Source: Calvatia gigantea (lineage: Eukaryota; Basidiomycota; Agaricomycetes; Agaricales; Lycoperdaceae). From it: a stretch of 64,000 nucleotides of DNA. This document shows, in pieces, positions 11,979 through 23,282 of the stretch; position 1 is the first letter of the stretch, and each line of letters starts with the position of its first letter. Position numbers and translations under genes: made by a program. Under the pieces are notes generated by a model. That model was not told the origin of the DNA. It saw only the letters and a program-made list of their open reading frames with translations, and made no database searches. Where the stretch lies: positions 2,666,001 to 2,730,000 of the forward strand of contig JACAAK010000004.1 in NCBI GenBank assembly GCA_025093985.1, given 5' to 3'.

Positions 11979-12698
11979 GTCGACCGTAGTTGTTCTAGGT
12001 GATGGTGATTGAAGAGAAAAAGAAGCGACGTGACGGTAAGTGGCTCATCATTCACATTTATCTCTCCCAGAAGATTCCTTGTTTCCTAAATTAGACATAG
12101 TAAATTGTTTGGAAGGAAGACCGATTTGGCGAAAACATTACCGAAGCAAGTTTGGGTGACCGAAACATTCATATACGGGCGGCTGACCGACCATTGACTC
12201 CCGCACACCGCAAGTCGAATAGAGAAGCTAAAGCTGCCAAAACCTTCATGATTCTTCCTTCCCCTGGAAACCAGACAGAAGGTGCCCTCGCCTCCTCGGC
12301 TCGTTGTTTGGGTCAGCGATCTTCGACTCAACTTTGGCAATAGTCAATGATTAATGATCCCCCGTCATACATCATGTATCATGCATCATGGACCGTCAGC
12401 GCTCCGTGTCCTTCGTCCTCTTCTCGGACGTTCGGCAGTCTGGCTCCACATTAGGACATGCAGCACCAGAACGTTGTCAGTCCCTTGGGTGAGTACTGCG
12501 TATTGCCCCACAGCACGGCGTGCTCCTCAATCGGGAATGATCCATTGAAGGGGCGTGGTCGCAACGTGGTTATATACTACTACTACTTTTGTTTCGTCAA
12601 TAAAAAGTCTTCTGGTCAAGGCTATTGGCTCTCTTACCTTCAAAGCTTCAGTCCAGAACTGATTATTTGCTGCCGGTTGTCACTGTCCTTTGGACCCC
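11979..12698. other. Intergenic region between Argonaute and an orphan gene (720 bp)
   Basis: This is a divergent promoter region. Open frames inside it are short, lack family resemblance and overlap one another. I see no RNA gene or repeat. It presumably holds the promoters and 5' leaders of both flanking genes. Confidence 0.5.
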
Positions 12699-13780
12699 AT
12701 GATGCGCCGCGATATGAGCTACCGGAAGCCTGCCCCGGTTTATGTGCCTTCACCTCCGACATCACCAGCCATAGAACCCATTCGCCCGGCTTTCCTCATC
12801 GACGATGGGAACGATGAAATAAATCAGGTAATCCGGCACCCAATTCTTCACGAACACCAGGTTAAATGTTGTTTTGCAGGGATTGCAGGGACAGCCTCAA
12901 GGTTCCGTCGTCATTGTCAGGGAGAAACCCCTGCCCACGATACCTAAGACGGCACAAGCTGTTTCGGACACGAAGCCACTAGCCGCACCTAGGAGAACCA
13001 AAGTCGAAGCACCTCCCGTGACACGACAGTCGTCAAAGGTATGTCATGGGTGTTTCATCATCCTGTTCTTGATGTCTCGACAAAGCACAGGCCCGCACCA
13101 CATCTTCGGGTGCGCTAAGCGCTCTAAATTACTGTTCTGATTCGGAAAATACGGTGGTTTCCTGCACTTCCAAGTCAATCCAGCAGTCTCCTAGCCAGCG
13201 GAGTCGTCAGAACCATACTCCGGCTCCTGCAAGTAACCGATTTCCAGGGGGAGGAGGACGTGATCTAACATTGATTTGACAGACTTATCGACCTCCAACA
13301 CCCCCGAGACAGACTGAAAACAGGCGATACAGTAAAGGGTATAATACCATGATTCTTCAAAAGGACCACGATTACAAAAGGGCGTCCACATCCAATCACC
13401 GTGACAGAACTCAGTCGCAGGAGGCCCATTGCGAGAGATACCACCATCAATTTTATGGTCCCCGTGCATCGAGAGTTGTTCGTGCCGAATCTTTGGGGAC
13501 GAGTCGATCCTGCATGACGGAGAGGACCCAGTTTTCAGCCTCTGAGAGGTCGATGGCATGGTCAGGTGGAATGACCTTTGTGGCTACGACGGACTCGGGT
13601 TATCCAAGTTTTCCTGTGTTGCCGACGATCTCCCATAACGAGATTCGGGATCGAGAGTTGCCGGAGGCTGAGCCTGACGGGTTTGAGTTGATCAATTCGT
13701 CATTCTGGGACAAGATGAATGCGTGGATAGAGTCTCTGAAGACTCGATCAAAGGGCATATTTAGAGGTTGTTGTCTCTAA
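12699..13780 (+). CDS. Uncharacterised disordered protein, contains a putative GC-AG intron
   Basis: I do not recognise this protein. Exons 12699-12827, 12880-13038, 13091-13228 and 13283-13780 join to 307 residues. The sequence is rich in Pro, Ser, Arg and Thr and looks disordered: VYVPSPPTSPA near the start, TYRPPTPPRQTENRR in the middle, and a more ordered tail with DGFELINSSFWDKMNAWIESL. It ends in RGCCL, where the cysteine pair could be lipidated (speculative). The third intron (13229-13282, 54 bp) would begin with gcaagt and has a CTAAC branch-point-like element 13 bp before its acceptor; no GT donor keeps the frame open at a normal intron length. The upstream in-frame TTG at 12690 was not used because ATG occurs at 12699. 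About 300 bp after the stop (13781-14082) hold no evident gene. Confidence 0.6.
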
Positions 13781-14082
13781 ACCATGATAACCATAATAAA
13801 ACAAACAAAAGAACTTGGAGGTAGAGGGTAATTATTGTAGTCAGAATGTGGTGTACTTTATTTGAGTGCCAAGCAGAAACAAACATTTCGGGGTATTGGG
13901 AGATTGGGGCGGCCGTCCAGAGCGAACTGTCTGGTCATTTGCAAGAGAATATGCACGTTTGAGAGCGGGGCTCTCGCTTCCTATTTCCTGCTTACTACTT
14001 CCTTTCTGCTCCCATTTTATTTCTGGAGCCACCCGGATCTTCCCAGCTCGTCGCGTCATAGAGTACTCCATCTCCATCCACA

Positions 14083-16502
14083 ATGTCATCGTCAATGGAC
14101 TCGAAAAATACTCACCCAATACGGAAGACAGTGTTCTCAACTCGCCAAGGTACTCAGTCAGTATCGCCCCGCAAGTCCGATCCATCATCTCCATCTCAAC
14201 CAAGTTCATTGGAGGAGTTCCGTGCGTCCGAGGGGCGAGAAACTAGGAAACAACGTCTCTTGGCACTTTGGAACCGTCTTCCTCCTCTACCTCGACACAA
14301 ACCTCATCCTTCTGATGACAAAACCCCAAAACCACTTGGACCGGATGGATTGACCTACGACAAGGCGGAATCTCTTCGGGCAATGTACGATGATGAATTG
14401 TTGGTGCATTGTAAGAGTTCAAGGGATGGCAAAAATGCGCAGAGAATTGGGTGGGAAGAATTCAAAGAGTACGCAAAGTCAAAGGAAGTCGGTGCGTATA
14501 AAAGGCGTCCTCCTGTCAATTCTGTCGTCTTATTCATACGGTAGAGCTGTGGCAAATATTTCACGACGACCTGGACCTAGACCATAACGGTACGCTGGAT
14601 ACGGAAGAACTCCACTCTTCACTCCGAAAATCAGGTCCGTATGATTGCCCTTTGCAAAAGTGCTCGCCTTATTATTATCTACGCAGGAATCCAAGTGTCA
14701 CCCGAAGCATTCTCTGAATTTATGTCATCTCTTGCCGCATCGCCAAACTCACGTCACATCACCTTCGCCGAGTTCCGAGATTTCTTACTTCTTTTACCTC
14801 GGAGAGCTTCACCAGAGGAAATATATAGATATTATGAAGTTGCAAGATTTATGGGAGATGACGGCCGGGGACCTGCTCGAGTTACAATGGAAGGTGGGTG
14901 GGTCTCCTACCCCACAACACTCTTAATTTTAATGCAGTTCGTTAGGTGATGTTAGCCTGAGTGCGGAAGATAAACCCCCAGATTCTATGTTACACAAAAA
15001 TACCAACACTAATCTATCTACTGGATCTCAGCAACCTTCTTCGACCCAATCTACTGGTGGTGGGATAGAATATCTAGAGGAGGAGGAGGAGGAGGATGAC
15101 GATCAACAAAGTTTCCTTGAGCGTCACACGTCTATACGATTTCTTCTTGCTGGAGGTATTGCAGGCGCAGGTAGGTTTCCAATTTGTATTCCCAATTACC
15201 CCAAAGTTAAACATCCACCAGTTTCACGGACATGTACGGCACCATTCGATCGTCTGAAAGTATTCTTAATCACCCGCACTCCTGACCTGGGTGGCGTGCC
15301 GGTAACAGGGAAGGCAGGTATAGGCGGTGTCAGAGTCATTGGCAGCGCTATCGCACGAATATACTCAGAAGGAGGGATTTTGGCGTTCTGGACTGGCAAT
15401 GGGCTCTCTGTGGCAAAGATATTTCCAGAATCTGCGATCAAGTTTTTTGCCTATGAATCAGCGGCAAGTCTGATCGCCTCAGCTTCGCAGCCAGTCCCCC
15501 CCCATGTATTGATCCCTCCTGTTTCAGAAACGTGCGTTTGCCCAATATTGGGACCACGTCGACGATCCAAGGGAAATTAGCAGCGTTAGTCGGTTTCTTT
15601 CTGGCGGTATCGGAGGGATTAGTAGTCAATTAAGTGAGTAGACTATGTTCCATCTCACTGTGACCGAACTCACCGCGGTACCATAGGCATATATCCGTTG
15701 GAAACTCTTAAGGCAATCCTTATTATCTTAGCCTCCGTGGTTGTCGAACTCACGTATGATCGTAGACGCAAATGATGAGCAATGCTGGGACGAGACAATC
15801 GTTTTCCCAGGCTATGCGACACCTCCACGCTTTGGGTGGTGTCCGTGCATACTACCGTGGCTTGACGGTAAGTCCTCATCACTCTCGTAACAGCCCCACG
15901 TCATCTAAGTCCCCCCTTCATCAGGTCGGCCTCATCGGAGTCTTCCCGTACGCATGAAACAACATTCATGCAAAAGCCTCTCCTCACCCCCAGCTGATTG
16001 CTCTCGCTTTCTAGGTATTCTGCGATTGACATGAGCACATTTGAGGCTCTGAAACTTGCTTACCTCAAATCCACAGGCAAAGAAGAACCAGGCGTCATGG
16101 CACTCCTTGCCTTTGGGAGCATATCGGGCAGTGTTGGCGCTACGAGTGTGTATCCTCTTAACCTTGTACGGACGCGGCTGCAGGCCTCAGGGTCACCGGG
16201 TCACCCACAGAAATATACGGGTGTATGGGATGTGACGGTAAAAACATGGGAGAGGGATGGTTGGAAGGGCTTCTATCGTGGGCTGTTCCCCACGTTGGCA
16301 AAGGTGAGCAATTTCGATCGTTTTGAAGGCTATGTTTGCCCTCTCTGATGTCACCCTAATTGCCGGAGGACTTTTACCTCCGTCCTCGCTCATTTCATAA
16401 TAAGCCTATGTGTAATGACTAGTACTGACGCAGTTCTCGATTTAGGTTGTTCCTGCTGTGTCGATATCATATGTCGTTTATGAACACAGCAAAAGAAAGT
16501 AG
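14083..16502 (+). CDS. Calcium-dependent mitochondrial ATP-Mg/Pi carrier (SCaMC/Sal1 type)
   Basis: An inner-mitochondrial-membrane carrier regulated by calcium through N-terminal EF-hands, probably exchanging ATP-Mg for phosphate. The N-terminal part has a canonical EF-hand loop in DLDLDHNGTLDTEEL and weaker EF-like segments (AQRIGWEEFKEY, RHITFAEFRDFLLLLP). An acidic linker (a run of Glu near 15080-15105) precedes three carrier repeats: SRTCTAPFDRLKVFL, SIYPLETLKTQM and SVYPLNLVRTRLQ, each with the Px[DE]xx[KR]-type signature or a close variant. The end is VPAVSISYVVYEHSKRK, with stop 16500-16502. The intron at 15713-15765 must use a GC donor to join LETLK to TQMMS. The N-terminal EF-hand region is what separates it from simple nucleotide carriers. 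Confidence 0.9.
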
Positions 16503-17273
16503 GTTTTCTGCGCAGTTCATTTGTCACATCCTGTATTCACCGTGAATCCTAGACTTGGAGTTTGAAGTCCTCTAATACCAACCGCCATCACCCATCATAC
16601 CCTAAGGTATAGATTTGATTAACAATGTACCCATTTATTGGATTGGACCACACTCATCGCCCTATTGACTAATAATATATTTGTTATGATGCTTTGCTGT
16701 TCTCGTTATCTGCTGCGCTCACTCCTGTTTAGGGTATACCATACGAATTCCTTATTGCAGCAAGAACCTAGTAATACTTCCCATGTACAATATACCGAGC
16801 ATCGGAAGAAGGGTGCCAAAATCTAATTCACGAGAAACGGAACGTATCGCAAGCTACATGTAATCAAAAAGATTAACATGGGTGTGAAGAGCAAGGTGGA
16901 AAATGCATTATTAGATACAGAAAAAATGGCCGACCAGAAGGCTGGTCTCCAAGGAAGTAATGGAGTGGTGCGACGTTGCGTCATGAGGCTGAGGACCAAT
17001 GGTTTGCGGGTGATGGAGAGGTTGGGTCGTCGATCATGAAAGGTCATTACGAGGAATCTCGAATAAATGTCTCAGGTGAACAGGGAGGGGCAGGAGGAAT
17101 GTAGAGCATTTGAAAGCAACACTGAACATCGCAGGGTGCAAATTCATCAGATGGCGTGGGATAATAAATAGGATGACGGTTGAGAAGTCATGAAGCCGAG
17201 ACCAAAATTAGGGTATCCAAGAAAGCGACCAGAACGAGAGGAAACAAGGACCACAAAAGAAGCTGAGGGTGGA
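16503..17273. other. Intergenic region after the carrier gene (771 bp)
   Basis: This lies between the 3' ends of the carrier and the VTT-domain gene. It is AT-rich, especially at 16600-16900. No convincing coding frame, tRNA or repeat was found; presumably 3' untranslated sequence and terminators. Confidence 0.5.
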
Positions 17274-18742
17274 TCATGAAGGCAGCTGTTCCAAAGCCCG
17301 TTTCTCTTGGATCAACATGTTGAGCTCCAATGAGGCATTCCTGTTACGTGACCGGGTCTTTGATGCCATGCGAATCTTTGTGCGCCAATCCTGGACCCAA
17401 TTCCGTCGACTCGGGCGTTCATCGATGGGTATGTCTGATGGGTGGATTATGGTACGGAGGCGGTCGCGGCCAAGGATTGGTGCAAGGGAGAGGAAAGATA
17501 AAAAGACAAGTTTTAGGATGATATGAGGCGACATGAGCAAGGAGGAAATAGATTCCGTCGTAGGGGAGGGGGAGGATGCGACCGCTTGCAAGATATCACC
17601 AATCTGACGTCACGAGGTCAGCTTGTTCAAACGCGACTTATAAATAACTCGCCCGTCTACGCGGGTCTCAACTCACCTGACACGTGACGGCGGTCCAAGG
17701 CAGACAGCCGATGAATGTTCCCAACATACAGTCGCCAAGCGCGACACCGCATACACCAGAGGCGATATTGATGCCCGACCAAGGGACGACGCCGATGAGC
17801 CGTAATACAGACAGACGCACCCAGGCAGACGACTTGTTCCTGGATGTATCAGTTGAAGGTGAATCTCGATCAAGTTCGGAGTCTCCACGAAGAGCGGCGC
17901 GCGTCATATCCAGAGCACGAGGAAAGAGGTACGTCAGGAATGGAGCAAGGGGAGTGGCGAGGAGGGTGGCACACGCGGAACCGATGGTTGTGAGTACAGT
18001 GAGGAAAAGTGTTGCGAGGGCAGGCGAGAACAAGGCCCCAGCCAACACATTCTTTAGGAAGGCATGACGTTAGCACAGAAAAATGAAAGATGTCTAGGGA
18101 TAGACACGCACCCAGATAACGCTGCCAGGGATTGACCAAGCGTGTTTCCAAACGGCGGAAATGGCCATAACCCCCATAACATGCAGCAAAGACCAAGTGC
18201 CGGACTGAGTGTACGCCGTCAGTTCGCGGCCCAGCTGCGCAACATCTTCAATTGTCCGAGGCCAGGAAAGGGATATGGGAAGGGTCGACATGCAGTAGAA
18301 TACGAGCGCAGTTGATATTGGTAGCAGACAAATCACTAGAACGATTGGTGCCTGCACCTGAATTGAAACGAATAAGCATCAGCAGGAAGTAACGTTCTTG
18401 AAAGGTAAACACACATACCGAGGGGAAGTGATGTGGGGGTGGTGGTGTTTTTTCACTGGTCACATCACCAAAGGTAGTCTTTTGTGCAGACGCAGAAAGG
18501 GGGAGAATGAGTTCCTCTGTGCTTGTGCGAGGAGTTGAGGGATTTGACCATGACAGGCTGTGTTTGGGTTGGAGGTGAAACCACTGGAGAACACGAGAAA
18601 TAAGGACAACAATCATTGATGGGTTCGGGGAATCTGGTTGAAGGACTGCGGACACTGCCTCGGGAGAGTGTGTGGATGGGGAGGAGTTGAGGCAGGAGGG
18701 AGAACGACGGCGGGTGGGAGGAGGGGAAGGAACGGAGAGCAT
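17274..18742 (-). CDS. VTT/DedA (SNARE-associated Golgi) domain membrane protein, TMEM41-like
   Basis: A polytopic membrane protein of the VTT (VMP1/TMEM41/Tvp38, DedA) family; eukaryotic members act in the ER or Golgi and several are lipid scramblases. The N-terminus is Ser/Pro-rich (start 18742, MLSVPSPPPTRRR) and probably cytosolic. After a helix (APIVLVICLLPISTALVFYC) comes the core: AWSIPGSVIW plus NVLAGALFSPALATLFL, then TTIGSACATLLATPLAPFL, and the second hallmark VVPWSGINIASGVCG followed by GTFIGCLPWTAVTCQ and IGDILQ. A final helix (ILKLVFLSFLSLAPIL) and a basic tail close the protein. Three or more introns are needed. It is divergent from a small orphan gene, with 97 bp between the starts. 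Confidence 0.85.
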
Positions 18743-18839
18743 TGGATGAATAAGAGAGAAGAACAGCCTGAACAGGACATCATCAAACTAAGCGACGAAG
18801 CCCGTCGGCTGAACAGCCAACCCCTTGTTGTCAGCACCC

Positions 18840-19198
18840 ATGACTAATCCCGAACCCCAAACATCGGACCACTTTCATTCCATTTCTTCCCACACTCACT
18901 CTCTCAATGTGCCTCGGAAGCGTTGCTTATCTTTTTCCGAAACGCTTTTGTAACTTTTTCCGAAAGGCTGCTTTTGTTCTCCCCAACAAGTGCTCTTCCG
19001 GAATCACCCACGGATATATTTACCGCAGTGCCGTGGTCCGCGCTGCTCTCCCATCTTACTGACTCACTGAGCAGGGTAGACATCTATCCACGCCCCCTAC
19101 CTCAGGTCAACCATGCCGAGTACGACACATTTAGGAATGGCATATTGGCATATCACGACCGAGTCAAGGCCAACCCCGGAATGCAAATGGAGTTGTAG
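18840..19198 (+). CDS. Small uncharacterised protein (105 aa)
   Basis: I do not recognise this protein. The model joins 18840-18949 and 18991-19198 across a 41-bp intron (gtaact...acaag) and gives 105 residues. The second exon has a coherent frame: ESPTDIFTAVPWSALLSHL, then RVDIYPRPLPQVNHAEYDTF and ending RVKANPGMQMEL. No membrane segment or targeting signal stands out. The first exon is less certain because other ATGs and splices are possible. The stop lies only 44 bp from the stop of RPL36 on the other strand. Confidence 0.5.
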
Positions 19199-19242
19199 GC
19201 ATATGTAGTATCAGTATCTCCTCCCCCGCCTTCTCTTCTTTT

Positions 19243-19794
19243 TTAGTGTGCCCTCCTACTCTCCTGGATAACGGCGGATAGCTCTTCCAACTTGCGCTTG
19301 GAGCGGAGGAGAGTGCCCAGCTACAACATAACATAACATACAATTAGCGCTTTATCTTATCGCCAGCCTCCTGGGCACCTACCCTTTTCTTGGTCAGTTT
19401 CCTAGCCCGCTTATCCTAGAAAATCACAATAAAAAAAGTCACGTCAACCATTCGTGTGCCACCATGCCGTGTTGCAAAACAAGCACCTTCGAGTTCCTCA
19501 GCAATTCTAGCACCCGACGTTCATACGCCGAGAATCCGGCAACCTCCCGAATCACAGACCGCACAAACTTGGTTTTGGTCGACTGTATACCCTTGCGATG
19601 GCTGGGGCGGGGGGCTTTGTCTATGGGCGTGGTGGGGTGGCCCGTGTTGAGTCCGTAACGAAGATCTGAGTGATTTCGCGGGTTGCAGGCAAATTACAGG
19701 TACACGAGCAGAACATAGCGTCAAATAGTGGTTCCCTTGCAGTCAGAATCTCTGTGTACACACAGTGGGCTAAATACTCACTACTGCGGACCAT
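19243..19794 (-). CDS. RPL36: 60S ribosomal protein L36 (eL36)
   Basis: A component of the large ribosomal subunit. Exons 19794-19782, 19665-19487, 19415-19383 and 19320-19243 encode 100 residues, the normal length. The mature sequence begins MVRSNLRYGLNTGHPTT, continues with RPSHRKG and KFVRSVIREVAGFSAYERR, and ends KLEELSAVIQESRRAH; all are family-diagnostic. The first coding exon is only 13 nt, and the first intron (19666-19781, 116 bp) is about twice the usual size here, as is common for ribosomal-protein genes. A CACGTG box lies 66 bp upstream of the start. Confidence 0.96.
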
Positions 19795-19859
19795 TTTCTT
19801 GCGATCTTGAGTGGTCGTTGTTGCGTCGAATGCAAGGCCCCTGCGAAATCACCATCGAT

Positions 19860-19865
19860 CACGTG
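19860..19865. promoter_or_regulatory. CACGTG E-box upstream of RPL36
   Basis: A palindromic CACGTG, in the context ATCACGTGT, lies 66 bp before the RPL36 start codon. Such boxes bind Cbf1/USF-type bHLH factors in fungi. The same core recurs in several other promoters of this window. Confidence 0.4.
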
Positions 19866-20071
19866 TAGTCCAACAACAGTGGCTGAAGTTCTATATAGTT
19901 GCTCTCACACAGGTCGCTTACGCAAGCATCTTATCTCACTGCGTCAGTTATCTTATCATTATGAGTGCAAGGAAGAAAATAAAATAGTAGGACCAGCACG
20001 ACACAAAGAAAACATTGGAGCGAAAGGGAAGAATAAACTCGAAGGGTATACATCTGTTATATCGTACAACG

Positions 20072-21757
20072 TCAATGGGTTGCCCCAGCCCACATTTCTG
20101 GCCTTGGAACCCACTGTCTGATAACCCGCAATCTGCTACCGCCGTTGTTCGAGTATACCGGCGATGCCGTGTATTGACCGGGAGAGATCGGGCTCTTTTC
20201 TTGGGGTGTGTATGGCACACCGAGAGAAATTGGCAAAGTCATGGCGGAGCTTGCAACCTGAGATGTCATTAGTGAGTGCTGCTGCCCCTGGCCTCGAGTG
20301 CTGCTTGCTTCCTCTTCTTCCTCTTCCTCGTCATCGTCATCGTCTCCGTCCATAGCATCCTGCATGGGGGTATTAAAATTGAAACTGTTGATGAGATATC
20401 TCCTTTGAAACGTACTGGATCAAAGGCTTCCATCGGTCTATCCACATCTTCCTCCAAATCATCATCATAACCATCATCCTCATCATCAATCCACCTCCCT
20501 CTCCAATCAACCGCATCCAAGTCCTCGGGATCTTCGGGCCTTAATCTCAGCCACTGCATCCGTGGCCCACTCTTCGCCCTCTCGCTTACTTTGAATCCGT
20601 AAATGCGCGGTACATACACATACCCAGCAGCGCGCTTCTGCCCACCATTCGAATTGGGATTAACAAATGGAGATGTACGTTGGTTACTCCCCTGTGAGCT
20701 GCGCGGAGAGGACTGCGATTCTCCCGTTTGCGGAGGTCTCCAGAAAGGTGCCGGTGCCAGTTCACGATAAGTCTGGAAGAAGAGATGGGGAAAAGTTGTT
20801 CCAAAGAAGGCACCTGTTTTAGCATAGTATCAGAAGCTCGGATGTCACTTAACTGATTAGACGTCGGTGCGTGGACGCCACGAGGTAGGAAGGGGGTAGG
20901 GACATACCATCTACTCCCTGAAAGCGACTGCTTGGGGGGACATAAAGGTCATTACAATTCGGGCAGAACAGCTTGACTGTGTCAAGCCCAGGAATGTCTG
21001 AGCGGCCGCAGGGTACGACACTAGTGCCCATACAATACACGCGAGGACAGATTCCAAAAACACCAGCTTCGTATTTCTCAAGCTACAGCAATCATGAGCT
21101 TTTCCTGTTGTGGTGATAGATCGGGTAAACTTGCCATCGCTTGGAGACCAGCTCTGGTCAGAATAAAACGTTGGTGCACCAATCCATATAGCATTTCGGC
21201 AGATGACTCTACGATAGAGACATCCGGAATTTTTGAGTTATCTTCATCTGAGAGAGCCGTGGGGAGGTCATTACACGCGCAATGTTGGTAGAGAGCAGAC
21301 TGAGGTTAAAGAACCCACACCTGGTTCGACATCCAGCACCATCTCCATTGCCTCCTTCCAAAACGGAACCATATTGTTGAGGCCAGTAAGGTTAAAGTCA
21401 TCTTCGATAAACTCTTCGGTCACTTCACAGAAGTACTCGTGACCGGGGAGGGAACAGAACCAGCTGATCCATGTCAGCGTCGAGGTCGGGGTAGATGATG
21501 CTGGAGAGCCACTCATTGTTAGTCCAACCGTAAAAAAGATCAACGAGAAGGAAGAACAAAAAGAAAGGGATGCAACGAGGCAGAACAGCAACAAAGGCGA
21601 TAAATTGGGCTAAAGACAGAATTGACGTACTGTAGCCATCTTCCTGCTCTTCGGGTTCCTCCATGATCTCATCGCCCTCCCCAGGTACGCTAACTTGCTC
21701 GTCATCGTCCATCGGTTGCTGCAACACATCCGATGATATAGGCTGTCGCGACATCAT
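20072..21757 (-). CDS. CKB1: Casein kinase 2 regulatory (beta) subunit with insert and acidic tail
   Basis: Regulatory subunit of protein kinase CK2. The start is at 21757, with a second ATG directly after it. The N-terminus is acidic; then come SWISWFCSLPGHEYFCEV, EFIEDDFNLTGL, AEMLYGLVHQRFILTRAGL and LEKYEAGVFGICPRVYC. The zinc-finger cysteines are present in CPRVYCMGTSVVPC and FCPNCNDLY. FFGTTFPHLFFQTYREL and YVPRIYGFKV complete the core, but they are separated by an unusual low-complexity insert of about 45 residues. A long acidic C-terminal tail follows, with runs of Asp and Glu. The intron at 21134-21083 must start with gcaagt to join LQAM to LEKYEAG, which matches the invariant family sequence. 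The gene is on the same strand as RPL36 and FEX. Confidence 0.95.
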
Positions 21758-21872
21758 TAGGTCAGACGGACGATTTGTCGTCGTCCGGGTTGACGATGAA
21801 GGAGTTGACTTGTCAACACAAAATCATTCCAAACTCCGCTCGATCTCGTACTCGTGTACTGTGCTGATGCTG

Positions 21873-23160
21873 TCACTCGGGTATCTCTGTTCTACGAGGA
21901 TACACAAAACTACAAGTTATCTCCTTCCCTACATGTCCTGCCCACATCGATGTCCCAACAATCACCAGCAGCAAAAGCTGTCCTGCACCCCAGCTGATAA
22001 TCCCATAGCGAACTGATTTCCACCACACCAAATCGTGCAGTTCTGCCGCGAACGTACTGACCGTAGTCAAACATCCGCAGTACCCGTCTCCTAGGCCCTG
22101 CAAAAGCGAGCAGGCATCCGATGACACAGGATCAGGAAGGCTCTGCAACACATGGAACATTCCCAACAGGGCCGTCCCAACCAAGTTCGCAGTTAATGTG
22201 CCCAACGGTAACGCTTTTATGCGGGGATTCAGGTATATAGAAAGGAGATATCGACTCAGGGCACCCGGATATGCGAAAAGAAGGGCCGCAGTCGCTTCGT
22301 GTCGAAATCGAGGGGACATCTTGAAGTACGCCGGAAAGACAGCCGCGTACATACACACTGCAGTTGCACTCCACGTATATCGGACCGTCTTGCTTGGAAA
22401 TCCGATTATCGGCAAGTGTGGGGCGAGCAAGTTGGCCATGTTATACCCGAACGAAATCGAGGCAAGAGAGAAAGATAGAGTAAAGACAGACTTTCCAAGA
22501 CCGTCGATGAACTGCGAGCAGTCAAGAAATTGGTAATACCCGGAACGTATGTACGCACGCTATGAAAACCACTGTGATGGTCATTCCCGACATTGATCCA
22601 AGAGCTAAAGATGTCCAGCTGCCAGCCCGAGAACGTAGTCAGGGACCCACAAAATCCTATTCAAGACGTTCAGACAATTATTTGCGAGCATACCGCATAA
22701 CCATACCTGTCGTAAGAGCGGTGTAGAACGGACCATAACTGCAGCATCTTAATGATGAAAGTCAAGTTTGAGTGTTGTTCAACAGAACGCACAATTGCCC
22801 TATCGGCTCCTTCAACCTTAGACCGAAACCTATGACCAGACATCCGACAGCTTGTACATATGCCAGTGGGAATATTGTCTCTCCTTCATAAGTGGCCATC
22901 GCCAGCAGTCCGAGGCGCGCAAGAGTTCCAAGTATAGATGCTGGAATAAGAAGCACTAGGACGGGGAAAGAGAGGGGTGGATAGACTTTCCACTGAGGTT
23001 TTATGCCTTCATCTGCAGTTGGTGGTTGGTCGATGTGCTCAGCTTCTTCCGTGGCCCGCAAGTCCTCGATGTCGCGTAGTTCCTGCGTCAGCTGGCGTAC
23101 ATTAAGCTGAATATCTGATGGTGGATGATTAACACTCATGGTAGTAGGAGACTTGGGCAT
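21873..23160 (-). CDS. FEX: Fluoride export protein, two-domain CrcB/FEX type
   Basis: A plasma-membrane fluoride channel that protects the cell from environmental fluoride. Eukaryotic FEX proteins fuse two CrcB repeats into one chain, and both are visible. The N-terminal tail (MPKSPTTMSVNH) is cytosolic; repeat 1 has GTLARLGLLAM, YVQAVGCLVIGFG and the channel motif GFCGSLTTFSGWQLDIFSSW. Repeat 2 has ALSRYLLSIYLNPR, GTLTANLVGTALLGMFH and the degenerate counterpart GYCGCLTTVSTFAAEL. The start is 23160 and the stop is at 21873. Introns lie near 22790-22690 and 22560-22530. The stop codon is 115 bp from the start of CKB1 on the same strand. Confidence 0.93.
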
Positions 23161-23254
23161 GTCGCAATGGGAGGGCTATCGTGCGAAAGTTGACATACTT
23201 CTTATTTCTGACTTTTCTCAGGGCGTTCCAGGAATACTCAAATCACTGAAGTAG

Positions 23255-23282
23255 GTGTGTGTGTGTGCGTGTGTGTGTGTGT
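23255..23282. repeat. (TG)n microsatellite
   Basis: About 28 bp of alternating GT with one interruption (TGCG). It lies about 95 bp upstream of the FEX start. Confidence 0.9.

Noticed and set aside
19666..19781. Possible intronic snoRNA in the long first intron of RPL36
   Set aside because: No box C (RTGATGA) near the 5' side and no terminal stem; only a CTGA-like box D core, which occurs by chance.
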